64,000 bases of DNA. It comes from Crystallibacter sulfonylureivorans_A. GTDB lineage: Bacteria; Actinomycetota; Actinomycetes; Actinomycetales; Micrococcaceae. Positions 44,542 through 52,473 of the stretch are shown here, in pieces. Under the pieces are notes generated by a model, which saw only the letters and a list, made by a program, of their open reading frames with translations, was not told the DNA's origin and did not search any database. Made by a program: the position numbers and the translations under genes. The stretch covers positions 1-64,000 of the forward strand of contig NZ_JBLKRT010000021.1 of NCBI RefSeq assembly GCF_047607445.1. Direction: 5' to 3'. Numbering within the stretch: position 1 is the first letter of the stretch; every line of letters begins with the position of its first letter.

Positions 44542-45630
44542 ATGACCAACCGGCACTTTCCCCTATTCCTGGCCAAGCCCATGGATCCGCACAGGACCAT
44601 GCAGGGCGAGGACAGCCAGCAGTGGGCAGTGTACGCGGCCGAGCAGTCGATCAAGCCCGGCCGGCAGTTCGGCGACACCGGCGAAGTGCAGCAGTTCATT
44701 GACGACATCCTGGCCAGCCGGGCCTGGCAGGAGCGTTTCCCGCGGATGAAAAAGGTCGAGGTGTCCGGCCGGAAGGGGGTCGACGACCATCCCCTGGTTG
44801 GCCGCCGGACTTACTCCTACGGCGGACCGCGGGGACGGATGCCGTACGCCGAGGGCATGATCAGCCTGCACGAGAATATGGGCTTCGAAACCGTCGTCCT
44901 TCACGAGCTGGCCCACTGCGTGTCCCCGCAGTTTGTCGGCGACCCGTCCGGCGTCAAGAAAGGCGCCTTGGGTTTCAATTCGCCTCAACACGGCCACGGA
45001 CCGTACTTCCGGGCGTCCTTCTCCTGGCTGTGTGAGCACTTCGGCTCCGACGGCACCCATTCCGAACTCTGGGACGCTTACCGGCACTACCAGGTGCCAG
45101 CCGCCCCCGTCGATGAGCTGTGGAAGGCCCTCGAGCAGTCTGCCCATTGGGAAGGCGTCCTGCAGGCGATGCACGATGAGGAAGAACCGAGCCTACCGAA
45201 ACAACCGGAGGCAGATGGCCAGCGGGACGCACCAGGAGCTGCGGCCTTGGGTGCGCCGGGATTGGAATCGATGTGGTGGGGCTCGTTCCTCTGGGAAGCC
45301 AGGGTGCTGGCGCACAGGACCACCAAGACGGAAGTGGCCCGCCGGGTATCGCTGGTGACCAGGTGCAAAACCGCCGACGTGACGAGAATCGAGAATTACC
45401 GCCAGCCACCGGAGGATCCGGCGGAGCGGCTGCTCGCCTTCCAAATGGGAGTGGTGCTTGGCGCCGACCCACGCTGGATGCTCACTGCCCAGCACTTGTT
45501 TCGCATGGAACTGGGCGCGCGGATGAAGGACCTGGAGAAGCTGAACCGTCACTGGGTCGCCCACGTCCGGTGGATGAACCGAGCCTTGCGGCAGCGCCCG
45601 CCGTACTGGCGGGTCAGCGGGCACAGGTAA
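44542..45630 (+). CDS. HEXXH metallopeptidase-like protein with C-terminal helix-turn-helix-like region
   Basis: A 362-residue protein. Residues about 110-150 carry VVLHELAHC, the HEXXH zinc site, with a downstream HGHGPYF that can supply the third ligand; this matches actinobacterial TIGR04338-type metallohydrolases. The C-terminal third (EARVLAHRTTKTEVARRVSLV) looks like an XRE-type helix-turn-helix, an order opposite to ImmA/IrrE proteins, which have the HTH first. It may be a protease-regulator of the element. The family name is from memory; the HEXXH motif is seen directly. Confidence 0.7.
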   Translation: MTNRHFPLFLAKPMDPHRTMQGEDSQQWAVYAAEQSIKPGRQFGDTGEVQQFIDDILASRAWQERFPRMKKVEVSGRKGVDDHPLVGRRTYSYGGPRGRMPYAEGMISLHENMGFETVVLHELAHCVSPQFVGDPSGVKKGALGFNSPQHGHGPYFRASFSWLCEHFGSDGTHSELWDAYRHYQVPAAPVDELWKALEQSAHWEGVLQAMHDEEEPSLPKQPEADGQRDAPGAAALGAPGLESMWWGSFLWEARVLAHRTTKTEVARRVSLVTRCKTADVTRIENYRQPPEDPAERLLAFQMGVVLGADPRWMLTAQHLFRMELGARMKDLEKLNRHWVAHVRWMNRALRQRPPYWRVSGHR

Positions 45631-45776
45631 CTCCGTCAGCGGAAGGAGCCATTCGGCTGACCTCCCGGGTTCCGGTGAGCTGGCCGACGTCGCCGCGGCC
45701 CCTTGTCCGCGCATAGCAGGGCCCAAGACGCCGCCCTTCCACAGACCGGGCGGGACCGGCAGTGAGGCTGAAGGAC

Positions 45777-46253
45777 ATGACGACAGAAGCAGGGCAGGGA
45801 ACCGTAGCACTGGTGGAAACGAAGCTCACCTTCCGCCCGCCGGGCCCCGAAGTTGGTGCCAAGGAATTCTTCCTCACTCTGCGCGGGCTCCTGCTGGGCG
45901 GCTGCCCAGACCTCAAGCTCGGCTACCCGATCGTGTTCCGCACCGAAGACGGCGGGGCCACCCCGTGCCTGGACGTCCCGACTGCGGTCGCGATTCCCGC
46001 CGGCCATGAGGCCCACGACGCCGTCCGAACCCAGAGCGCGGCCTGGGAAGAAGCGCTCAAAGGGGAGCCGGACCTGGACCGGTTCAATGCGGCCAACACC
46101 AGCATCAACGAGGTCGTCGCCAGCTTCGCGGAAGCATCAGCAGCTGCCGCCGGCTTCGCCGTGAAAGCATCTTCGTCATTCTCCATGGTTTGGTGGGATG
46201 CGGACGCCGGAGACTTCCAGTCCTCGCAGCTGAGCAAGCCCCAGGCAGCGTAG
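45777..46253 (+). CDS. Hypothetical protein
   Basis: A 158-residue protein with strong G/C third-position bias, so it is very likely real. It is rich in Ala and Glu, has one internal Trp pair (SMVWWDAD) and no membrane helix. AAGGA lies very near the ATG at 45777; a GTG at 45762 is an alternative. It lies 32 bases before the next gene in the same direction. No family recognised. Confidence 0.6.
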   Translation: MTTEAGQGTVALVETKLTFRPPGPEVGAKEFFLTLRGLLLGGCPDLKLGYPIVFRTEDGGATPCLDVPTAVAIPAGHEAHDAVRTQSAAWEEALKGEPDLDRFNAANTSINEVVASFAEASAAAAGFAVKASSSFSMVWWDADAGDFQSSQLSKPQAA

Positions 46254-46285
46254 CCGCAGGAGCTCCCGGCCGCACACAGCCTGAC

Positions 46286-47275
46286 ATGACCAAAAACCCA
46301 GCAGCAGGCCGCAGCCGTGTATCCGCCGGCCTGACAGAAGGCGGCCAGTTCGCCGTCGAAGCCAAGTCCGAGGCCACCGGCGTCTCCCTGGACGCTCCCT
46401 GCAGAGAGATCGATAAGGCTGCCATCGAATACCTGGGCCGCAGGGCCCGGTCCAAGGCGGCCTATGATCTCGGCGACTACCAGCGCAAGGTGGACCGGGG
46501 GCGCGGCTGGCACGGTCTGGAGGAAAGGATGGCCCGCCTGGAAGACATGAAAGCCAAGGCGGACAACTTCGAGAACCTGGGCACCGCCGAGCAGCAGGAG
46601 GCGCTGAGTTCCCTGCAACTCGGCCGCCTCACGCACCTGCTGCAGCCAGGCCAAACCCTCGGCAACAGCCGCGTGGCCGTCGCCGACGACCTGGACGCCA
46701 ACCCGGAGGATCTGGCTTTGGCGCTGGAGGCCCAGAAGCAAATCCTGGACGAGCGGATCCCGGGTGACATCACGCTGACCAAGGTGGAGTCCGGCAAAGC
46801 CACCTTCGTAGTCAAAGACGGTTCCGTCACCAGCGAGATCGAAGCCTTCGACGGATACGTCACCTACAGTGCCGTTTCCGAGCAGGCCTGCGGCGAGCAT
46901 GCCGACTGGCTCTACAAGGCAAACCGCAGCAACCACCGCGTGGGCGTTCGGGCGGAGGACTACAACGAGCACCACGAGTACGCGGTGATGATGGATGCGG
47001 TTGCCGACTCACCGATTAAGTTCGACCCGATGATCGTCTCCTTCGACCGGAAGGAGCGCAGCATCGAGCTGGGTGCGGACGGCAGCTTCTACACGTACAA
47101 GGTCAGCGGCCACATCCCGGAGCTCCGCACGGAGTCCGGCACCAAGCTGCACACGTCCATGCTCCACGGGTTCATGAACTACGTGGCGGTCAGCACCGGC
47201 ACCGAAAACTCCGGCGGCTTCACCGAGGCGCTGCAGGAAGTGTTCCGCGAAACCGAGCGCCGGCTCGTCCGCTAG
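46286..47275 (+). CDS. Hypothetical mobile-element protein with GGQF motif
   Basis: A 329-residue protein. Its N-terminus has SRVSAGLTEGGQFA, a short motif (R-V-x-A-G-x-x-x-G-G-Q-F) that I know from many actinobacterial plasmid and island proteins of otherwise different sequence. The middle (residues 45-120) is helical and charged, and the last 150 residues look beta-rich. No enzyme motif is visible. It probably belongs to the island's own functions. Confidence 0.65.
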   Translation: MTKNPAAGRSRVSAGLTEGGQFAVEAKSEATGVSLDAPCREIDKAAIEYLGRRARSKAAYDLGDYQRKVDRGRGWHGLEERMARLEDMKAKADNFENLGTAEQQEALSSLQLGRLTHLLQPGQTLGNSRVAVADDLDANPEDLALALEAQKQILDERIPGDITLTKVESGKATFVVKDGSVTSEIEAFDGYVTYSAVSEQACGEHADWLYKANRSNHRVGVRAEDYNEHHEYAVMMDAVADSPIKFDPMIVSFDRKERSIELGADGSFYTYKVSGHIPELRTESGTKLHTSMLHGFMNYVAVSTGTENSGGFTEALQEVFRETERRLVR

Positions 47276-47327
47276 GGCACCAATGAAGTATGTGTCGCTT
47301 TACTTGGCGCAGGAATGGCAGCGGGCA

Positions 47328-47365
47328 ATGCCACTAGCCTTGCGTTAGCGCTAGACTAGTGGCAT
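47328..47365. promoter_or_regulatory. Inverted repeat over the start of the AbiE antitoxin gene
   Basis: ATGCCACTAG at 47328-47337 and its exact complement at 47356-47365, separated by 18 bases, cover the promoter and the ATG at 47364. AbiEi antitoxins repress their own operon by binding inverted repeats, which fits. Confidence 0.65.
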
Positions 47366-48005
47366 GGAGATTTCTGCGAGAGAGTACGCGGAGCGAGAGG
47401 GGGTCTCGGTCCAGCGTGTCCGCCAGCTCATCGAATCCGGAGCCGTGCCGGCCCGCAAGGTTGGCAGGGCGTGGTTGATCGAAGCCTCCGCACCCAAGCG
47501 TGTCGCGGCCGCGGTGCGTCCGTTCTCGGCCGACTCAGTCTTCGAAAAAGCCCTCGCCCTGTCCGGCGAGAAGTCCTCCGTCCGGGGCGACAGGGTTCGG
47601 AACTGGCGGGAGCGCCTCGCCTCGGAGAGTGAACCGGAGTCCCTCCTGGTCGCATGGCTGGCACGACGCGCTGAGCGTAGGTCTTACATCGCCGACTCCG
47701 AAGACATCGCGGACCTCCAGGCTGATCCGCGTATCGCCCTCTCCGGGGTGTCCCATCCGGCCGCACAGCTGTCGTCCGGCCGGGAAATTGAAGGCTATGT
47801 GGAAGAGAGCCAGGCGAAGAAAATGGTCCGCGAGTTCCTGCTGCGTCCGGCTGCGGACGGGCAGGGGAACGTCGTCCTCCACGTTGCCAAGCACAAGCCC
47901 GAAAGGGTGCCCGAATTGATTGTGGCTGCCGATCTGGCTGATCGAGGGGGATACAGGGAGCGTGAAGCGGCTCGGCGCATCATCCGGGAGGTGGTCGGCA
48001 AGTGA
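47364..48005 (+). CDS. AbiEi-like antitoxin (helix-turn-helix)
   Basis: A 213-residue protein with an N-terminal DNA-binding helix-turn-helix (SAREYAEREGVSVQRVRQLI, then GAVPARKVGRAWLIE). The rest is helical and has no enzyme motif. Its stop overlaps the nucleotidyltransferase start by four bases (GTGA). The pairing matches type IV AbiE systems, where the first protein represses the operon and counters the toxin. The HTH is of excisionase/MerR type, so the assignment rests partly on context. Confidence 0.68.
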   Translation: MEISAREYAEREGVSVQRVRQLIESGAVPARKVGRAWLIEASAPKRVAAAVRPFSADSVFEKALALSGEKSSVRGDRVRNWRERLASESEPESLLVAWLARRAERRSYIADSEDIADLQADPRIALSGVSHPAAQLSSGREIEGYVEESQAKKMVREFLLRPAADGQGNVVLHVAKHKPERVPELIVAADLADRGGYREREAARRIIREVVGK

Positions 48006-48748
48006 TTGTCCTGCCGGCAATGCCACCTGCCCAGAAAGCCTCTTGGGAGGCCCTGTTCGAGATTCATGAGGCAATGCCTGAACACTGGACCTTGGTCGGC
48101 GGCCAGGCTGTTTTCCTGCATTCCGTGGAGCGGGACGCTGCCCTGGTACGGGCGACCAGTGATGCCGACGCAGGCCTGGACCTGCGGATGAAGCCGGACA
48201 TACTGCTGGCTTTCACGACGCTCCTGACGAAGCTGGGGTTCCAGTCGGACGGCAGGTCGCCCAGCGGCCACGAGCACCGGTGGACCCGTGGCCAGGCGAA
48301 AATCGACCTTCTCATTCCCCGCTTCACAGGGGAGCGCGCCGAATCACGTAAAGGCGTCACAGGCGGCACCACTATTGCGGCACCGGCGCTTCAGCAGGCT
48401 CTGGACCGATCCGAAACCGTCAAAGTGAATGCCGACGGGCTGATCGGGACGGTGAACAGGGTCAGTTTCATTGGTTGCCTCATCGGGAAGGCCGCGGCCC
48501 TTCGAATCATTGATGATCCCGGTAGGGAGCGGCATCTGACAGACGCGCTCACTCTGGCCGGAGTTATGAGCCGACGCGACATTCGAGGAGTCGAATTCAC
48601 CCCGTCCGAAAAGGCGCACTTGGCCAATCTGGTCGGCCACCTGAGCCACAGCAGTCGGGTAGTTGATGGCCACCCGTCCGGCCAAGACGGTTATTCCAGG
48701 CTCTACGCACTGGCCTCTGGTTGGAATCCCGCAGACCCGAACGAGTGA
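48002..48748 (+). CDS. AbiEii-type nucleotidyltransferase toxin
   Basis: A 248-residue protein with the DNA-polymerase-beta-type core: LVGGQAVFLHS (GG motif), RATSDADAGLDLR with the two metal Asp, and KIDLLIPRF with the third. Such toxins (AbiEii/MenT) transfer nucleotides to tRNA acceptor stems and stop growth, for example during phage infection. Start GTG, coupled to the antitoxin-like gene. Length is in the lower range for the family. Confidence 0.8.
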   Translation: MIVLPAMPPAQKASWEALFEIHEAMPEHWTLVGGQAVFLHSVERDAALVRATSDADAGLDLRMKPDILLAFTTLLTKLGFQSDGRSPSGHEHRWTRGQAKIDLLIPRFTGERAESRKGVTGGTTIAAPALQQALDRSETVKVNADGLIGTVNRVSFIGCLIGKAAALRIIDDPGRERHLTDALTLAGVMSRRDIRGVEFTPSEKAHLANLVGHLSHSSRVVDGHPSGQDGYSRLYALASGWNPADPNE

Positions 48749-49088
48749 CACCTCAGGCCACTTGGCCAGCTTGGCCAAGTGCTGTTGCTGTTTCACTGAC
48801 TGCAACGGTCCGGCCGGGCAGTGCATTGACCTTGGCCGGTCGACCGGCCGGCCGGCACAGCGACGACCACCATCACCATCACCGTCGCCATCGCCAGCTT
48901 GGCCACGAACAGTGGCCAGACAGGCCTCCGACAGGCTCTTACGCCGGTGGCCGTCACGTCCGAGGCGGGCTGCTCGTGGCCGCTGGATGGCCAATGTCCA
49001 CTGGCCAGCCCTTCAAGGCTGCACTCGCCCGGCAGCGGGTCCGGTTGGCCGCGGCCGGCCGGGGAGGGCGATCCCATCTTCCGGACAC
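48749..49088. other. Gene-free stretch with hairpin and TGGCCA clusters
   Basis: It starts with a perfect hairpin (CACTTGGCCA at 48759-48768 with its complement at 48772-48781), a likely terminator for the AbiE pair. The palindrome TGGCCA occurs about seven times within 280 bases, far above what is seen in the neighbours. Open frames here are shadows without proper codon bias. Confidence 0.5.
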
Positions 49089-49097
49089 ATGGCCCCC

Positions 49098-49364
49098 ATG
49101 CAGATCAAAACTTTGGCGTACAAGTCCCCGACCGTCGAAACGGTCCTGTTCACCGGCCACAACGGCGAGGAGCTGGCCCGCTGGTGCCGCGGCAAGCTGT
49201 GCGGCATGCTCCTGGACCCGACCGAGCGCATCATCAAGATTCAGACCCATCGCGACGGTGAGATCGACGTCGAGGTCGGCGACACGGTGGTCAAGCGCTC
49301 CGACGGCCGGTTCATCCGCTACACCGAAAACGAAATGGGCGAACTGCTCAAGGAGGGCAACTGA
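49098..49364 (+). CDS. Phage-type hypothetical protein
   Basis: An 88-residue protein (MQIKTLAYKSPTVETVLFTG). The pattern of a PTVEAVQFTG-like start, then IKIQTHRDGEIDVEVGD and SDGRFIRYTENE, recalls small proteins found in many actinophages. An ATG nine bases earlier is also possible. It overlaps the next gene as TGATG, so three genes are coupled. Confidence 0.62.
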   Translation: MQIKTLAYKSPTVETVLFTGHNGEELARWCRGKLCGMLLDPTERIIKIQTHRDGEIDVEVGDTVVKRSDGRFIRYTENEMGELLKEGN

Positions 49365-49708
49365 TGGCCGCAAAGGACGTGCTGCGGGATGCGGTCGCGG
49401 AAGCGATTTTCACCGCGGGAGCGAAAGCAGCCGGAACCGGCGAAACCTACGAGATGGTGCAGCCAGCTCAGCGGCAGTGGCACCGCATGTACGCCGACGC
49501 CGGCCTGGAAGTTCTCCTCGACCCGCCCCGCGCCGTCGGGGAAGACATGGCCAAGCGCCTGTGGGTCGCTGATTGCGGCATCGAGGACCTGGCGTGGGCC
49601 GAGATGGCCTGGGCCGACATGGGCGGCGGGGAGCCGAGCGATGAGCGGGCCCAGTACGAGATCCGGGTTGATGAGTTGCTCGCCGTGCTGCGCAAGGCGA
49701 TCGGCTGA
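49364..49708 (+). CDS. Hypothetical phage/island protein
   Basis: A 114-residue acidic protein (DVLRDAVAEAIFTAGAKAAG at the start). It is joined by TGATG overlaps to both neighbours and has strong G/C third-position bias. The start recalls small actinophage proteins. No function recognised. Confidence 0.6.
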   Translation: MAAKDVLRDAVAEAIFTAGAKAAGTGETYEMVQPAQRQWHRMYADAGLEVLLDPPRAVGEDMAKRLWVADCGIEDLAWAEMAWADMGGGEPSDERAQYEIRVDELLAVLRKAIG

Positions 49709-49983
49709 TGGTTGCCGAGGAGACGAAGGGGTTCTTCCTCAACATCGGGGCCAGCTACCGCTGCAAGTCCACCGGCACGGTCTTCGTGTTGGAGGGCCTG
49801 CGGTCCAAGCGCCGCGTCTGCCTGATCCATGACGCCAAAGGACAGAACCGTGAGGTGCGCGACTACGTGCCCGTGGACGACCTGGAGGCCGGCTACGAGT
49901 ACGTCGGGTGTGACCACGTGGACCACTGCTGTACCCGCCACCGCGTGCATGTCTCGCCGCACCGCGGCTGCATGATGCGTTAG
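49708..49983 (+). CDS. Hypothetical phage/island protein with Cys/His C-terminus
   Basis: A 91-residue protein. The first part is a small beta-rich region (GASYRCKSTGTVFVLEG), and the end carries CDHVDHCCTRHRVHVSPHRGC, enough Cys and His for a metal site. It overlaps the previous gene by one base and converges with the RES toxin gene by four bases. Confidence 0.58.
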   Translation: MVAEETKGFFLNIGASYRCKSTGTVFVLEGLRSKRRVCLIHDAKGQNREVRDYVPVDDLEAGYEYVGCDHVDHCCTRHRVHVSPHRGCMMR

Positions 49984-50597
49984 CGGCTACGCACGATGAC
50001 CTCGACGTGCAGCGGTGCACAGAACCGTTGCAGCCAGTCCAGGCCCTCTTCGGTGTCGAAGACGCGCGCGAAGCCCGGATCGATCTGCACTGCGTCAGCG
50101 GCACGGTCTCCGAAGAGCACGTAGGCCGGTCCGGAGTTGCAGAGCCTGCTGTTCCAGATGCAGCCGTCGAAGCCGGCGCGGTGCGCAGCCTCGGCCCACA
50201 AGACCGTCTGGCCGTAGGTCGTTGGCTTTGAACCAGTGAGCTCCTCGGCCTCGACCTGCAGGGCTTTGAGGCCAGTGCCCCAGAAGGAGGCCAGCTTCAG
50301 GTCACGGGTCACCTCCAGCCTGCCCATGACCCGGTTGCGGTAGCGGCTCGGGATGAGGCGGCCGCCTTTCTGAGGCATCTCGTGCAGGATGGACTCGCAC
50401 ACCGCGACGTCCTCGCGGCTGGCCCCGTACAGCACCGGGACCGGGGGTGACCCGAAGAAGGCGAACCGGGTTGCGTCGCCGGCACCGGGGTTGAATTCGT
50501 CGGTGCGGAACCGGTTGCCGTGCACACGGTAGATCCTGGTTCCTGCCTCCAAGACCTCCGTCTGCGGTGTGAACGGATCCGGCGGCGGCGCTACCAT
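49980..50597 (-). CDS. RES-domain toxin
   Basis: A 205-residue RES-family protein. Conserved Arg, Glu and Ser positions are in TRIYRVHGNRF, AVCESILHEMP and SRLCNSGPAYVLF. Known RES toxins break down NAD+ (phosphorolysis in MbcT, hydrolysis in others) and so halt growth. Its start overlaps the end of the antitoxin gene by seven bases. Confidence 0.85.
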   Translation of the reverse strand: MVAPPPDPFTPQTEVLEAGTRIYRVHGNRFRTDEFNPGAGDATRFAFFGSPPVPVLYGASREDVAVCESILHEMPQKGGRLIPSRYRNRVMGRLEVTRDLKLASFWGTGLKALQVEAEELTGSKPTTYGQTVLWAEAAHRAGFDGCIWNSRLCNSGPAYVLFGDRAADAVQIDPGFARVFDTEEGLDWLQRFCAPLHVEVIVRSR

Positions 50598-51247
50598 TCG
50601 ACCGACTCGCTGTTGCGGAGCTTTGCGACCAGGTCGCTGTCACCCAGATGGTCAACCGGGCGGTCGTCCTCGAAGTAGCCGGACGGTGCCATCAGCCAGT
50701 ACACGAGGTCCTCGTTGTCCAAGCCCAGCTCGGCGGCGGCGCTGATCAGCTCCGGAATGACCGGCAGGACCTTCCCCGCCGTTCGGTCAAACTGGAAGCC
50801 GGGGTAGACGAAAGCCTGTCCGCGCTGCACACCGATGATCTTTCCGCCCTTCCGGAGGGACGCAGCGAGGCCTCGGTTGGACTTGGACCCTCCAAGGAGC
50901 ACGGCCACGTCGGAGCCCGGGAACAGACCCCAGTCGCGGGAGATCTCCCGCCACAGGTTCTCGGTCGCCTGGACCGCTGCGGCGATTGAGGGCATGACCG
51001 GGTTTTCCAGGGCCGCGACCGCCGGCCCGAGGGATGCGATGCTGGCCTGCATCCGGTACATGGATTCGAGTGCTTGGGAGAATTCCTCCGCATGTTCCAG
51101 GGCCAGAGGTCCGTTGAGGGCAGGCAGGACGCTGGCCGCCCACTCCTGCACAAGAGCCGACGGCATCCTGGAGACAGCTGCCATGAGTGCGTCGCGAGCA
51201 GCATCCGCGGCAATCGCCTCTGACGCCTGGGCCTTTTCAACCTTCAT
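50591..51247 (-). CDS. Xre/MbcA/ParS-type antitoxin
   Basis: A 218-residue protein from the ATG at 51247 (AGGA at nine bases). The C-terminal 90 residues have the toxin-binding pattern, ending in VIPELISAAAELGLDNEDLVYWLMAPSGYF (location near residue 155) and DLVAKLRNSE. It is longer than usual because of a helical N-terminal part. The operon order, antitoxin then RES toxin, is standard. Confidence 0.72.
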   Translation of the reverse strand: MKVEKAQASEAIAADAARDALMAAVSRMPSALVQEWAASVLPALNGPLALEHAEEFSQALESMYRMQASIASLGPAVAALENPVMPSIAAAVQATENLWREISRDWGLFPGSDVAVLLGGSKSNRGLAASLRKGGKIIGVQRGQAFVYPGFQFDRTAGKVLPVIPELISAAAELGLDNEDLVYWLMAPSGYFEDDRPVDHLGDSDLVAKLRNSESVEW

Positions 51248-51406
51248 TCGGACCACTTCCTCTAACGGTTCTCACAGTTCTATCCTAGTGTGACAACCGT
51301 GTTCAAGATAGGCCTTTCCGAAGTCGCTCGGGCAGCATGACATCATCACGGGATCTCGAGGGTCAGGGCTGGATGTGTAGCTCCCGCCGCTGGCAGTAAG
51401 AATTTA

Positions 51407-52339
51407 CTAGGATGCGGATCCGGTCACCGGCCCTGTGTCCTCGTGAGGCGATCGGGGATCTTCGACGAGGTCTTCGGCCAGTCGCAACACGTTCCGGAGT
51501 GCGGGCGTTTCGGTGCCGGATTTCCAGACAATACTATTCTGTACCAGGTAGTTTTCGGCCAAGGGTCGGAGTACCAGGTTGTTGGCTGTGGTTCCATGCG
51601 CTGTTGTGCTGGCGAAGCCAACCCCCACTCTGGCGTTAATGAGTGCGAAGAGTGTCAGTGCGTCGGTGACGTCGATGATTTTTTCCGGTGTGAACCCGGC
51701 ATTGTGACACGCCTCTTCGGCCATCCCCCTGACTGTCCATCCGGGCGCCGGGGCTATGAGGACCAATGGTTCCTTCTTCAGCGCCAAGGTTGGCACTTCG
51801 GTCAGGAGGGCTAGCGGATGGTCGGCGGGAAGCAGAACACCAAGTCTGCCTGACCCGAGGATGCGCCAGTTCAGTGACTCTCCTTTCACAGGGCCGCCGA
51901 CTAGGCCGATGTCCAGATCCTGCTTTTCAACCATCCTGATGACTTCGGGGTTCCTGCGCGAAGAGTCAATGGCCAGTTCAATGTTGGGATAGGCGCGGTT
52001 GATGGAGCGGACCAGCGATACCAGGAGGTCGCTGGCAAATCCTCCATTGAACCCGATACGGATTCTGCCGAATTCACCAGTTCCGGCATTGCGCGCCTGG
52101 CTGCTGGCAGCATCGATGGCCCTCAGGGACGCCCGGCACGGCTCCAGGAAAGCCTCCCCCGCGTCAGTGAGCCTGACAGTTCGCTTGTTGCGCTCAAACA
52201 GTTGGATCCCCAGATACTTCTCAAGAGTAAGGATTTGCTGACTCACAGCGGGCTGGGCGATGTGAAGCCGAAGCGCAGCCCGGCCAAAGTTGAGCTCTTC
52301 AGCCACCGCTATGAAGGTCTTCATCCAGCGGACTTCCAT
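51407..52339 (-). CDS. LysR-family transcriptional regulator
   Basis: A 310-residue LysR regulator from the ATG at 52339. The N-terminal winged helix (MKTFIAVAEELNFGRAALRL, then AQPAVSQQILTLEKYLG) is followed by the periplasmic-binding-like effector domain. It is divergent from the tandem-esterase and solute-binding-protein genes, which it probably controls. The 134-base gap between them must hold both promoters. Confidence 0.9.
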   Translation of the reverse strand: MEVRWMKTFIAVAEELNFGRAALRLHIAQPAVSQQILTLEKYLGIQLFERNKRTVRLTDAGEAFLEPCRASLRAIDAASSQARNAGTGEFGRIRIGFNGGFASDLLVSLVRSINRAYPNIELAIDSSRRNPEVIRMVEKQDLDIGLVGGPVKGESLNWRILGSGRLGVLLPADHPLALLTEVPTLALKKEPLVLIAPAPGWTVRGMAEEACHNAGFTPEKIIDVTDALTLFALINARVGVGFASTTAHGTTANNLVLRPLAENYLVQNSIVWKSGTETPALRNVLRLAEDLVEDPRSPHEDTGPVTGSAS

Positions 52340-52473
52340 GCTGCGTCGCCTTTCACCCAGCGTCTTATAAAAGTTTCTTATCACTCTAGCCGAGTTTTAG
52401 TCTTGGACGCTTATCTCTACAGTTGCCAGACTGATCTGGAAAAGGTGGCGAACAGCACAAGAGAAGGATCAGC

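Noticed and set aside
44277..44708. Minus-strand frame ending AAVILGHLEELVESGQSDLN
   Set aside because: The tail looks protein-like, but most of the frame is antisense to the HEXXH gene and there is no start or ribosome site that fits.
48899..49261. Plus-strand frame before the phage-type small genes
   Set aside because: Its second half is an off-frame reading of the coupled gene at 49098 and its first half is low-complexity GC-rich sequence.
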